Positions 1 to 7,684 of a stretch of DNA of 64,000 bases are shown one piece after another; the stretch's first letter is position 1, and every line of letters starts with the position of its first letter. The notes below the pieces were generated by a model that did not search any database, was not told where the DNA came from, and saw nothing but the letters and a program-made list of their open reading frames with translations. The translations under genes were made by a program, and so were the position numbers. The stretch covers positions 310,001-374,000 of the forward strand of contig BIFP01000035.1 in assembly GCA_005402585.1 (NCBI GenBank). The letters are read 5' to 3'. The DNA is from Micromonosporaceae bacterium KJ-029 (GTDB lineage: Bacteria > Actinomycetota > Actinomycetes > Mycobacteriales > Micromonosporaceae).

Positions 1-2
1 TC

Positions 3-62
3 GCCTTCCTGCCGCTGGCGCAGTACATCGCCTACCGATTGTCCAGAACGCCCAGCAAGTGA
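3..62 (+). CDS. C-terminal end of a protein entering from the left (partial)
   Basis: The frame starting at base 3 is open from the window edge and reads AFLPLAQYIAYRLSRTPSK before a TGA at 60-62. The hydrophobic stretch followed by a basic tail would suit the end of a membrane protein, but 19 residues are too few to assign a family. The next 245 bases to the following gene hold only that gene's promoter as far as I can see. Confidence 0.4.
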   Translation, partial: AFLPLAQYIAYRLSRTPSK

Positions 63-272
63 GCTGCCAGCCCCCGCAGCACGCACCCCGGTCGAGGCCA
101 CGTTCGCCAGCGGCGGCACAGCCTGCCCGCTGACTCAGGCCATCTCGGCCCAGGTGCGTCTCGGGTCTCCGGCGTGCCGGATGGCTGCGGCGTCGTCGAC
201 GGGCGGGTAGATCCGACGTTCGTTGATCGATCGTTGGTTACGCCGCCCACGAGCCGGCAAACCACCCAGTGA

Positions 273-301
273 TTGACCATCATCACTATAGATCATAGGT
301 T
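273..301 (+). promoter_or_regulatory. Sigma70-type promoter, leaderless, for the secreted hydrolase
   Basis: A -35 hexamer TTGACC (273-278) is separated by exactly 17 bases from a -10 hexamer TAGGTT (296-301). The ATG at 309 follows 7 bases later, so transcription would start at or next to the start codon, giving a leaderless message. There is no Shine-Dalgarno sequence before 309, which fits. Confidence 0.6.
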
Positions 302-308
302 CGGCGTC

Positions 309-1340
309 ATGACTATCAATCTTCGCCGCCTCATCGCCATGCTGGCCGCCCTCGTGACGGTCACGGTGGTCGGCATGCCCAACGCGGTCGCGGCAGCCGT
401 ACTCCCCATCAACGAACTCGGCGGCGGCACCTACCTCGGCTTTACCGGTGGGCTCTACCCTGCCGGCCGGAACACCATGCCCGACGCCCACCGCACCGCC
501 GGCGTCGACCGAGCCCTCCGGGTACGCCCCCTCGATCGCACCGGCACGCCGAGCGCCAACGGCAGGTACGTCCTCCTCTCGATCGGCATGTCCAACACCA
601 CCCAGGAGTTCTGTTCCGGCGAGACCAACGGGCAGTGCGCGCCGTACTCCTTCATCGGCCAGGCCGCCGCGGACCCGCAGGTCAACCACGACCAGCTCGT
701 CATCGTCGACGGCGCCGCGGGCGGCCAGACCGCCGGCACCTGGGACTCCCCGGCCGACGCCAACTACGACCGGGTCCGGGACACCAGGCTGGCGCCCCTC
801 GGCCTGACCGAGCGACAGGTGCAGATCGCCTGGGTCAAGGTCGCCAACGCCAACCCGTCGGTGTCCCTGCCCGCGGCCAACGCCGACGCCTACCAGCTCG
901 TGACGCAACAGGGGAACATCCTTCGGGCGCTGAAGAAGCGCTACCCCAACCTGCTGCAGGTCTTTTTCTCCAGCCGGATCTACGGCGGGTACGCCACCAC
1001 CGGCCTGAACCCCGAGCCGTACGCCTACGAGTCGGGGTTCGGCGTCAAATGGGTGATCCAGGCGCAGATCACGCAGATGTCGGGCGGCGGCACCGACCCC
1101 CGGGCCGGCAACCTCAACTACAACAACACTGTGGCCTGGGCCGCCTGGGGTCCGTACCTGTGGGCGAACGGTCAGCAGCCCCGCTCCGACGGGCTCGTGT
1201 GGAACCGGTCCGACTTCGTCGCCGACGGGACGCACCCGTCCGCCTCCGGCCGGCAGAAGGTGGGGAACCTGTTGCTGCGCTTCTTCAAGACCTCGCCCCA
1301 CACGGCCTGCTGGTTCACCGTCGCGGGGACCTGCGCCTGA
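309..1340 (+). CDS. Secreted SGNH/GDSL-like hydrolase (hypothetical)
   Basis: A 343-residue exported protein. The start at 309 is chosen over the upstream in-frame ATG at 273 because it gives a clean signal peptide (MTINLRRL, then a hydrophobic core ending AVAAA) and sits 7 bases after a good -10 element. Near residue 95 the block LLSIGMSN resembles the SGNH nucleophile block with GMSN in place of GDSL. Near the C-terminus DGTHPSASG supplies the Asp-x-x-His pair typical of this fold. Four cysteines and many Asn/Gly/Tyr residues suit an extracellular enzyme. The substrate cannot be read from sequence; esterase or carbohydrate esterase is inference. It is transcribed alone and ends at a hairpin shared with the convergent regulator gene. 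Confidence 0.6.
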   Translation: MTINLRRLIAMLAALVTVTVVGMPNAVAAAVLPINELGGGTYLGFTGGLYPAGRNTMPDAHRTAGVDRALRVRPLDRTGTPSANGRYVLLSIGMSNTTQEFCSGETNGQCAPYSFIGQAAADPQVNHDQLVIVDGAAGGQTAGTWDSPADANYDRVRDTRLAPLGLTERQVQIAWVKVANANPSVSLPAANADAYQLVTQQGNILRALKKRYPNLLQVFFSSRIYGGYATTGLNPEPYAYESGFGVKWVIQAQITQMSGGGTDPRAGNLNYNNTVAWAAWGPYLWANGQQPRSDGLVWNRSDFVADGTHPSASGRQKVGNLLLRFFKTSPHTACWFTVAGTCA

Positions 1341-1346
1341 GCAGGC

Positions 1347-1377
1347 GCGACCGCCGTCGTAGGGCGGCGGCGGTCGC
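1347..1377. terminator. Bidirectional terminator-like hairpin
   Basis: Perfect 10-bp arms GCGACCGCCG (1347-1356) and CGGCGGTCGC (1368-1377) enclose an 11-base loop. It lies in the 42-base gap between two convergent genes, so it could terminate both. Confidence 0.55.
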
Positions 1378-1382
1378 GGTGG

Positions 1383-2948
1383 TCACCGGTCAGGTCCCAG
1401 GGCGAGCGCCGCGAGCTGGATCTGCAGCGCGAGCCGTGTTCGCGGCGACTCGAAGTCGATGTGGACGACCTCAGCCAGACGACGCATCCGGTACCGGAGC
1501 GTGTTGGGGTGCACGTGCAACCGCTGGGCAGCCTTCTTCAGGTCACCCTGGTGCTCCAGCCATGCGGTGAGCGTGGCGACGTAGTCGGTGCCGTGCTCTC
1601 GATCATGGGCGACGAGGTCGGGAAGCGGTCCACCGACCAGCAGGTCGCCTCGCGGCGTCGCTCTGACCACACGGTGTACGACCACCTCGGCCCAGACGTC
1701 CGCGAACCGCAGCAGTGGCCCCCGATGATGAGCCGAGCCGTGCAGCGCGAGCAGTTCCGCCGCCTCGGCGCGTGATCGCGGCAGTTCCGTCAGGTCCCTG
1801 GCGACGCTGCCGGACGCGGCTCGCAGCCCCGGGTCATGCGCGGCGATGTCGTGGATCAGCCGGTCCATCCAGAGTCGGGAGCCGGGCGACTCGCCCTCGT
1901 GGGTCACGACGGCGAACAGGACGTCCCCGACATCCGCGAGCAGCGGCTGGCGCCAGCCGTGACGGCGGGTGATCGACTCCCACAGGGCCAGGTTGTGCAC
2001 CATCTCCCCCGCCCCGCCGTGTGCCCCGAGCGCGACGACCTGCCACGGGCCCCTGGGAAGGCTCAGCTCCTCCCGTCCCTTCCCGGTGGGGGCTCGCAGG
2101 GCCGCTCTCAGGCGGTCAGCCGAGACCCGGCGTGCGACATCGGCCTGTACGCGGAGGCGGAGCAGGTGGAGCGCCAGCACGGAGGCGGTGCCCTGGAGAT
2201 CGCGTAGGCGCTCGCGTGGCACCGGACCCTCGACGACGGCCCAGATCGAGCCGAGCAGCTCACCCCCGGCGCGGATCGGGATCACGAGTCGCGGCAACGT
2301 CCCGTCCGGGCCCTGCGGCACGAAGATCGGCTCACTGCCCGTCGCGAGCTTGCGGAAGACGCCACGGGACCGGAAGTGCGCGACCACGTCGCCGGGGGCA
2401 CGTCGTCCGACAATGGTCGAGACCCGCGCCGGATCGGTGCGGTCCTGACGCGACGAGTAGGCGAGCACCCGGGACTGGGCATCTTCGATCGTCACCGGCG
2501 CATCGACGATGGCGGCGGTCGCGTCGGCGAGGGCGAACAGTTCGTCGTACACCCTGGCTTCTCCGGTCTCGGGTGAGCCGGGCGCGGCAGCCCTGTCGAT
2601 CACCCCGCGGAGCAGCCAGACAAGCTGGGCCCACGAGCCGTGGCTCTGCAGCTCGACCAGGGCCAGGTTGCGTTCTGCTGCGGATGCCATCACGTCGGGG
2701 GAAGAGGCCAGCGGAGGCTTCAGGACGAGGCCGGCCGCCGCAGCCTCCGAGCAGCGTTCGATGATGGCGAGCGCCTGGTCGGGGGTGGTGACGCCCGCGC
2801 CGAGGACGAGGTCACCCGTCTGGCCGGTCGCTGCTTCGTCAAGGTCAGCGAGTGTCACGTCGCGGACCTCCGCCTCGGTTGCGGGTACGACGACCTTGAG
2901 CAACGCGGCCCCGACCGCGTCCACCACGCCAGCCACGGTGATCACCAT
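1383..2948 (-). CDS. PucR-family transcriptional regulator
   Basis: A 521-residue regulator. The N-terminus (MVITVAGVVDAV) fits the PucR ligand-sensing domain, the middle resembles a GGDEF-like/GAF linker, and the last 60 residues form the PucR helix-turn-helix (QGDLKKAAQRLHVHPNTLRY, then RMRRL). The start at 2948 is preferred because GAGG lies 9 bases upstream; an in-frame ATG at 2966 has no ribosome site and sits inside the inverted repeat at 2964-3016. The gene is divergent from the FAD oxidoreductase at 3079, the usual arrangement for a PucR protein and its amino-acid or purine catabolic target. Autoregulation through the shared repeat is inferred. Upstream open frame beyond 2966 is unlikely to be coding. 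Confidence 0.8.
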   Translation of the reverse strand: MVITVAGVVDAVGAALLKVVVPATEAEVRDVTLADLDEAATGQTGDLVLGAGVTTPDQALAIIERCSEAAAAGLVLKPPLASSPDVMASAAERNLALVELQSHGSWAQLVWLLRGVIDRAAAPGSPETGEARVYDELFALADATAAIVDAPVTIEDAQSRVLAYSSRQDRTDPARVSTIVGRRAPGDVVAHFRSRGVFRKLATGSEPIFVPQGPDGTLPRLVIPIRAGGELLGSIWAVVEGPVPRERLRDLQGTASVLALHLLRLRVQADVARRVSADRLRAALRAPTGKGREELSLPRGPWQVVALGAHGGAGEMVHNLALWESITRRHGWRQPLLADVGDVLFAVVTHEGESPGSRLWMDRLIHDIAAHDPGLRAASGSVARDLTELPRSRAEAAELLALHGSAHHRGPLLRFADVWAEVVVHRVVRATPRGDLLVGGPLPDLVAHDREHGTDYVATLTAWLEHQGDLKKAAQRLHVHPNTLRYRMRRLAEVVHIDFESPRTRLALQIQLAALALGPDR

Positions 2949-2963
2949 CAGATTGTGCCTCGG

Positions 2964-3016
2964 CATTGTTCGTTTCGGCCAATCGTCGGGGCGAACGTTG
3001 GCCTGCCAGAACAATG
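2964..3016. promoter_or_regulatory. Large inverted repeat, candidate PucR operator
   Basis: Two 19-base arms, 2964-2982 and 2998-3016, are separated by 15 bases. Each arm carries CATTGTTC, five variable bases, then GGCCAA; the opposite arm is the reverse complement at all fourteen conserved positions. It occupies the divergent region between the PucR gene (start 2948) and the flavoprotein gene (start 3079). Confidence 0.55.
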
Positions 3017-3078
3017 ACGTCCCGACGGGTCGGGGACAGGATTGCGGCAATCCCAGTTGTTCTTGAAGGAGAGAGCGA

Positions 3079-4341
3079 ATGCCTGCCATGAAGGCGGTGC
3101 CCGCCCCTGAGCATGTTGCGGTCATCGGTGCGGGGATGGTCGGACTGGCCACCGCCTGGTTTCTGCAGGAGCGGGGGGTACGGGTCACCGTGCTCGACCG
3201 CACGGGTGTGGCCGCAGGCGCGTCGTGGGGCAACGCGGGCTGGCTCACCCCCGGCATCACCACTCCCCTGCCCGAGCCCGCGGTGCTCCGCTACGGGCTG
3301 CGCGCCGTCCTGAGCCCGTCCTCGCCGGTCTACGTGCCGCCGCGCGCGGACGCTCGGCTGCTGCGGTTCCTGGCGGGCTTCGCGCGGCACAGCACCGCCT
3401 CGAAGTGGCGGACCGCGATGCGGGCCTACATTCCGATGAACCGGCGCGCGTTCGAGGCGTTCGACGCGTTGGAGGCCGGCGGGGTCGCTTCGATGACAAA
3501 CGAGGCGAAGTCGTTCATCGCGGCGTACCGGACCGAGGCCGAACGGTCGGTCCTGCTGGACGAGTTGGGCCACATCCACTCCGCCGGCCAACAGATCGAG
3601 TTCGACGTCCTGACCGGGGCCGAAGCGCGTGAGGTGGAACCCTCGCTGTCGGACGACATCGGCGCGGCCATCCGCCTGCACGGCCAACGGTTCGTCGACC
3701 CCGGGCACTACGTGCACGCGCTCGCCGATTCCGTTCGCAGGCGTGGAGCGGCGCTCGTCACCGGAGCGGACGTCGTGAACGTGCGCGACGAGGGTGCCGG
3801 GGTCCGCGTGGTCACCTCCGCCGGAGCGGACGACCGCTATGACGCCGCCGTGGTGGCAACCGGCACGTGGCTCGGTGAGCTGGCCCGGCGCTTCGGCGTC
3901 CGGACCGTCGTACAGGCCGGGCGCGGGTACAGCTTCAGCGTGGCGATCGAGCACGTTCCCGCCGGCCCGGTGTACTTCCCAGCGCAGCGCGTCGCGTGCA
4001 CGCCCCTCGGAGACCGGCTCCGGGTCGCCGGGATGATGGAGTTCCGCCGCGCCGACGCTCCGCTGGACCGTCGCCGGATCCTGGCTATCGCCGAGGCCGC
4101 ACGGCCACTGCTGCGCGGCGCCGACCTGGACGCCCGCGCCGACGAGTGGGTCGGGGCGCGACCCTGCACCCCCGACGGGCTGCCGTTGATCGGCCCGACC
4201 AGGTCACCGCGCGTGTTCGCCGCCGGCGGCCACGGCATGTGGGGAATCACCCTGGGCCCGCTCACCGGCAAGCTTCTCGCCGAGCAGATCATCACCGGCC
4301 GGCAGCCCGCGGAACTCCAGCCCTTCGACCCGCTGCGCTGA
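3079..4341 (+). CDS. FAD-dependent D-amino-acid dehydrogenase-like oxidoreductase (DadA family)
   Basis: A 420-residue flavoprotein of the DAO/DadA family. The N-terminal dinucleotide fold is clear (VAVIGAGMVGLATAWFL at residues 13-29, then a basic-acidic VTVLDR for the ribose). C-terminal features PCTPDGLPLIGPT and AGGHGMWGITLGP match the FAD-contacting end of D-amino-acid dehydrogenases. The family oxidises D-amino acids to 2-oxo acids, passing electrons to a membrane acceptor; the actual substrate is not predictable and glycine/sarcosine-type oxidation is an alternative. AAGGAGAGAG lies 8 bases before the ATG. The gene is divergent from a PucR regulator and followed by a strong terminator, so it appears monocistronic and PucR-controlled. 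Confidence 0.82.
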   Translation: MPAMKAVPAPEHVAVIGAGMVGLATAWFLQERGVRVTVLDRTGVAAGASWGNAGWLTPGITTPLPEPAVLRYGLRAVLSPSSPVYVPPRADARLLRFLAGFARHSTASKWRTAMRAYIPMNRRAFEAFDALEAGGVASMTNEAKSFIAAYRTEAERSVLLDELGHIHSAGQQIEFDVLTGAEAREVEPSLSDDIGAAIRLHGQRFVDPGHYVHALADSVRRRGAALVTGADVVNVRDEGAGVRVVTSAGADDRYDAAVVATGTWLGELARRFGVRTVVQAGRGYSFSVAIEHVPAGPVYFPAQRVACTPLGDRLRVAGMMEFRRADAPLDRRRILAIAEAARPLLRGADLDARADEWVGARPCTPDGLPLIGPTRSPRVFAAGGHGMWGITLGPLTGKLLAEQIITGRQPAELQPFDPLR

Positions 4342-4401
4342 TACGGCATCCCGGCCGCACGAACTGTCCCCACAACGGCCGGCATTCGCCTTACCGACAC
4401 C

Positions 4402-4433
4402 AACGGGCGGAGCGCACCAGCGCTCCGCCCGTT
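4402..4433 (+). terminator. Strong terminator hairpin after the flavoprotein gene
   Basis: Perfect 14-bp arms (4402-4415 and 4420-4433, core GGGCGGAGCGC) with a 4-base ACCA loop, 60 bases after the stop codon of the upstream gene and before the ribosome site of the next. Confidence 0.7.
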
Positions 4434-4466
4434 CTCTCCTCCCCGAGCAGGAAGGAACACTCAACC

Positions 4467-4790
4467 GTGTACGTCGTGAGCAGGCAGGACGAGCTGGGCA
4501 TGCTGCGGATCATCCTGGAGAGGCAGTACGAGCGGCACCGCACCCAGCTGGCGCTGCTGGCCCGACAGGCCCACCAGATGCCCCGTGACGCGGCCGACCT
4601 TGAGGCCGCTTCCGCGTTGGCCGCCGCGTCGCGGCTGGCCCTGGCCGACATCGCCCGGGCATTGCACTACCTGGAACAGGGCCGCTACGGGGCCTGCGAG
4701 GAGTGTCACCGAGACATCCCGATCGAACAGCTGGCGCACCAGCCATCGGCCCGGTTCTGCACCGCTTGCCAGGGTGACGCCGTTTCGTAG
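4467..4790 (+). CDS. DksA/TraR-type C4 zinc-finger protein
   Basis: A 107-residue protein, start GTG at 4467 with GGAAGGA 10 bases upstream. The first two thirds are a predicted coiled coil (IILERQYERHRTQLALLARQ), followed by GRYGACEECHRDIPIEQL and a second pair CTACQ: a CxxC...CxxC finger. This is the layout of actinobacterial DksA/TraR-like proteins, some of which act on RNA polymerase like DksA; others (RbpA-, CarD-independent) are uncharacterised. It is a paralogue of the protein at 12454-12768, sharing the coiled coil, the GxYGxCExC turn and the Cys spacing. The downstream kinase gene has its own -10 element overlapping this stop codon. Confidence 0.75.
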   Translation: MYVVSRQDELGMLRIILERQYERHRTQLALLARQAHQMPRDAADLEAASALAAASRLALADIARALHYLEQGRYGACEECHRDIPIEQLAHQPSARFCTACQGDAVS

Positions 4791-4793
4791 GAT
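4766..4793 (+). promoter_or_regulatory. Promoter of the APH-type kinase gene, leaderless
   Basis: TTGCCA (4766-4771), a 16-base spacer and TAGGAT (4788-4793) precede GTG at 4800 by 6 bases. The TAG of the -10 box is also the stop codon of the zinc-finger gene. Confidence 0.5.
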
Positions 4794-4799
4794 CCTGCT

Positions 4800-5663
4800 G
4801 TGGTGTCCGGGCTCGAAAAGGTCTCCCAGCGGCAGCGGGCGCTGTTGGATCAGTGGCTTCCGGGCGCGAGCGTCGAGCGGGATCACAGCTGGGGTCTGGT
4901 GGAGACCGCTGTCCTGGAGATGACGTACGCCGGGTCACGGTTCATCGTCAAGGCCGGTGGCGACGACGACCATCACATCGAGCGCGAGCTGCACGCCCAT
5001 CGCCAGTGGTTGGGGCCGTGGACGAGCAGGGGCCGCGCACCGACCCTGGTGCATGGCAGCGCGACGGCGAAGCTTCTCGTCACCGGATACCTACCCGGTG
5101 AGCTGGTGCTCGGCAGCGAGCACGCCGACGACCCCGCCACCTATCGGCAGGCAGGCGAACTGCTGGCCCTGTTGCACACCCAACCAGTCGTCATCGACGA
5201 GCACTACGAGAGGCGCGAGAACGAGAAGTCGCTGGCATTGCTCTCCGGACGTCACCGGATCGGTGCGGCCACGGTGCAGCGACTACGAGCCGAGATCATC
5301 GCCTGGCCGACGCCGGCTGCGGCGCTCGTACCCACCCACGGCGACTGGCAGCCCCGAAACTGGCTCGTCCACGATGACCTCGTGAGCGTCATCGACTTCG
5401 GCCGGGCTGCGATGCGTCCCGCCCTCACCGACTTCGCCCGGCTGGCCGTACAGGACTTCCGCCGTAACCCGAACCTCGAAACAGCGTTCCTCGACGGCTA
5501 CGGAACCGACCCGCGCGAGAACTACGCGTGGCGACGCACCCAGGTCCGCGAGGCGATCGGCACCGCAGCCTGGGCCCACCGAGTCGGCGCCGAGTCGTTC
5601 GAGGCCCAGGGCCACCGGATGATCAGCGAAGTGCTGTCGGCGGGACAACGCTCCCATGTCTAA
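4800..5663 (+). CDS. Aminoglycoside phosphotransferase (APH)-family kinase
   Basis: A 287-residue protein kinase-like phosphotransferase. The catalytic loop is PTHGDWQPRNWLV (HGDxxxxN) and the metal-binding DFG motif is VIDFGRAAMRP, both in canonical order around residues 178-205. The family phosphorylates small molecules such as aminoglycosides, choline or homoserine. Nothing identifies the substrate, and most chromosomal members are not resistance determinants. The start could be GTG 4800 or 4803; 4800 lies 6 bases after a -10 element and fits a leaderless message. It overlaps the next (frameshifted) gene by 8 bases, indicating cotranscription. Confidence 0.7.
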   Translation: MVSGLEKVSQRQRALLDQWLPGASVERDHSWGLVETAVLEMTYAGSRFIVKAGGDDDHHIERELHAHRQWLGPWTSRGRAPTLVHGSATAKLLVTGYLPGELVLGSEHADDPATYRQAGELLALLHTQPVVIDEHYERRENEKSLALLSGRHRIGAATVQRLRAEIIAWPTPAAALVPTHGDWQPRNWLVHDDLVSVIDFGRAAMRPALTDFARLAVQDFRRNPNLETAFLDGYGTDPRENYAWRRTQVREAIGTAAWAHRVGAESFEAQGHRMISEVLSAGQRSHV

Positions 5664-6187
5664 ACGATCATTGGAGTCCGGGGTCAAGGACGCCGTCATG
5701 GAAGGCCCGCCCGGAGAGGCGCGGCTGGTCTGGATGCTGGGAGTGCTGCGCGGCGCCGACCAGGTGATGATCGTGGCGGCGTTGGGCGATGCCCAAGGCG
5801 ACGCGGGCATCCCGGCGCTGCGCAGGCTGCTGGCCGCGCCCCAGCCTTCGACCGATCTGCGGTGCGCCGCGCTGCTCGCCCTCGCCAAGCGCGCCGGCGC
5901 CGAGGCATCCGATGTGCTCGCCGCGAACCTGACGGGTGTTCCCGCCGCGGTGGATTGCCTACCTGGCCCGTCACCTGAGCGGCTCGCCTGCCGATCGGGT
6001 CCCCCGGCTGGTCGCCACCCTACGGTCACGGTTCGACCGCCTTCACCAGGTCGAGCAGGACTGGCTGAGCCTGCACTGGCCCGGCATCGCCCCGGACGGT
6101 CCTCAGCCGGATCTGATCGCCCCGCCCGACCCGGCACCGTTCCGGTCCCTGGTATACGCCACCCACCTGTTCGGTCCTGTCTATTGA
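5656..6187 (+). pseudogene. HEAT-repeat-like protein gene with a frameshift
   Basis: Reading from ATG 5656 gives a plausible HEAT-type helical protein (VMIVAALGDAQGDAGIPALR, then TDLRCAALLALAKRAG) up to about base 5930. After that the frame turns into low-complexity Pro/Arg sequence. The sensible continuation (PPRWIAYLARHLSG, then VEQDWLSLHWPG) is in the next frame and ends with a stop at 6187. Total length of about 177 codons would be restored by one indel between roughly 5925 and 5950. It overlaps the kinase stop codon by 8 bases. Either a true pseudogene or a sequencing error; no function can be given. Confidence 0.5.
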
Positions 6188-6322
6188 CCCCACCGAACGT
6201 GAGGGGCCCTCAACCCCTCGGTCGCGGTGCTGCTCACCGTCGCGTCGCCCCCGGGCATGGGCAGCGACTGATGCAATCCCGGCCGGTCCCGTCGTGTCGG
6301 ATCCTGGATCTAGGATGCGGCG

Positions 6323-6802
6323 GTGCAGATCTCCTTATGGGTCCCCTACGACGAGAGGCAGCTACGGCGCACCCTGAAGTTCGTCCTCCGTCCACAACTG
6401 AAACCGATCCGCATCATGGGCGGCGCGCTGACCGTCCTCGGCCTCGCCATGGTGGCCCTGATTCCGTCAACGGTACTGGCCTACGCTGCCCTGGTCGCCG
6501 GAGTGCTGTTCCTGGTCGCGATCCCACCGATCACGGTGGCTCAGTCGATGCGAATGCAGTCCAACGTCATCAGGGACGGGTTCCACATGACGCTGGACGA
6601 CGAGTGGCTCACCATGGCCTACCCGCTTGCCGAGTCGCGGTTCCGGTGGAGCGGCCTCGGCCGCGTCATCGAGGCGCCCGAGGCCTGGTACATCATGTTC
6701 GGCAAGGTTCAGGCGATCACGGTCCCGAAGGACCCGATGACGGAGGAGCAGCGGGCCACGTTCGCCGCGTTCGTCAACGGCCTGCAACCCGCCGGTAAGT
6801 GA
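6323..6802 (+). CDS. YcxB-like family membrane protein
   Basis: A 159-residue protein with two adjacent transmembrane segments (about residues 34-52 and 56-75: ALTVLGLAMVALI and YAALVAGVLFLVAI). A soluble C-terminal half follows (WLTMAYPLAESRFRWSGLGR, later FVNGLQ). The order VPYDERQLRRTL - two helices - WSxxxxVxEAPEAWYI matches the YcxB-like family, which has no known function. GTG 6323 lies 6 bases after a TAGGAT -10 box (6311-6316), suggesting a leaderless message. Short isolated gene; no context-based function. Confidence 0.6.
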   Translation: MQISLWVPYDERQLRRTLKFVLRPQLKPIRIMGGALTVLGLAMVALIPSTVLAYAALVAGVLFLVAIPPITVAQSMRMQSNVIRDGFHMTLDDEWLTMAYPLAESRFRWSGLGRVIEAPEAWYIMFGKVQAITVPKDPMTEEQRATFAAFVNGLQPAGK

Positions 6803-6852
6803 ACCGCGTCCATGGCGAACAGGTACCGGCGGTCGCGCTAGGTTGCACAGTC

Positions 6853-7563
6853 ATGGCCACGACCGCGGATGTCCGGTACGCCCTCGCCAGCCTCGCCGAC
6901 CCGGGCCGGGCGGAGGGAGTGAGCCGGTTTCTGCAGATGGTTCCAGGCGGATACGGCGAGGGCGACCGGGCCATCGGCGTCTCCGTGCCGGAGCAGCGCC
7001 GGGTGGCCGGCCGGTACTGGCGCGACCTCTCCCTCGACGAGACGGCGACGCTGCTGACGAGCGGCGTGCACGAGGAGAGGCTGACGGCGATCTTCATCCT
7101 GGTACGGAAGTTCACCAAGGGCGACCAGGAGGAGCGAGGCCGGATCTTCGGCCTGGTCCTGGCCAACACCGGCAGCATCAACAACTGGGACCTGGTGGAT
7201 TCGTCCGCGCCGTACATCGTCGGCCCCTGGCTGATCGACAAGGACCGGAGCGTCCTGGATCGGTTGGTCGAGTCGAGCCTGGTGTGGGATCGGCGGATCG
7301 CCATCATGGCAACTTTTGCCTTCGTCAAGGCTGGCGACTTCCATTGGACCTTCCGCCTCAGTGACCGGCTCCTGCGCGACCCACACGACCTGGTTCACAA
7401 GGCGGTGGGCTGGATGCTGCGCGAGGTGGGCAATCGTGACCGAGCGGCGGAGGAGGAGTTCCTGGCGCGGCGGTACCGGGTCATGCCACGGGTCATGCTG
7501 CGGTACGCGATCGAGAAGTTCGAGCCGCAGCGACGTAGGGAGTACCTCTCCGGCGTGGTCTAG
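6853..7563 (+). CDS. DNA alkylation repair protein, AlkD-like
   Basis: A 236-residue all-helical protein. MATTADVRYALASLADPGRA, the segment GVSVPEQRRVAGRYW and the later NWDLVDSSAPYIVGPWL match AlkD-type HEAT-like glycosylases that remove alkylated bases from DNA without base flipping. The Trp-Asp pair in NNWDLVD corresponds to the catalytic Asp region. The start at ATG 6853 is favoured over an in-frame ATG at 6799 because TAGGTT lies 8 bases upstream (6839-6844), again a leaderless pattern, and because the family begins near there. It would act in the cytoplasm in base excision repair of alkylation damage. Confidence 0.75.
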   Translation: MATTADVRYALASLADPGRAEGVSRFLQMVPGGYGEGDRAIGVSVPEQRRVAGRYWRDLSLDETATLLTSGVHEERLTAIFILVRKFTKGDQEERGRIFGLVLANTGSINNWDLVDSSAPYIVGPWLIDKDRSVLDRLVESSLVWDRRIAIMATFAFVKAGDFHWTFRLSDRLLRDPHDLVHKAVGWMLREVGNRDRAAEEEFLARRYRVMPRVMLRYAIEKFEPQRRREYLSGVV

Positions 7564-7571
7564 GGCCTGAT

Positions 7572-7684
7572 GTCGGGTGCGACGAGGCGAGGTACCGGGC
7601 CATCGCCATGGATCTCGCCGCGAAGATCCGGGCAGGCGACTACGCCCCCGGCGAGGCACTACCAGCCCAACGTGAGCTCAGCGT
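7572..7684 (+). pseudogene. 5' fragment of a GntR-family regulator gene
   Basis: In the frame of base 7581 the translation DEARYRAIAMDLAAKIRAGD is followed by YAPGEALPAQRELS, the first two helices of a GntR winged helix. Homology stops abruptly near 7680, where the recognition helix should follow. From there another frame continues into the middle of a flavin monooxygenase. No start codon with a ribosome site is visible. I read this as the left side of a deletion junction. Confidence 0.55.

Noticed and set aside
2949..3263. N-terminal extension of the PucR regulator
   Set aside because: Upstream residues are low complexity, overlap the divergent gene and the operator-like repeat, and lack a ribosome site.
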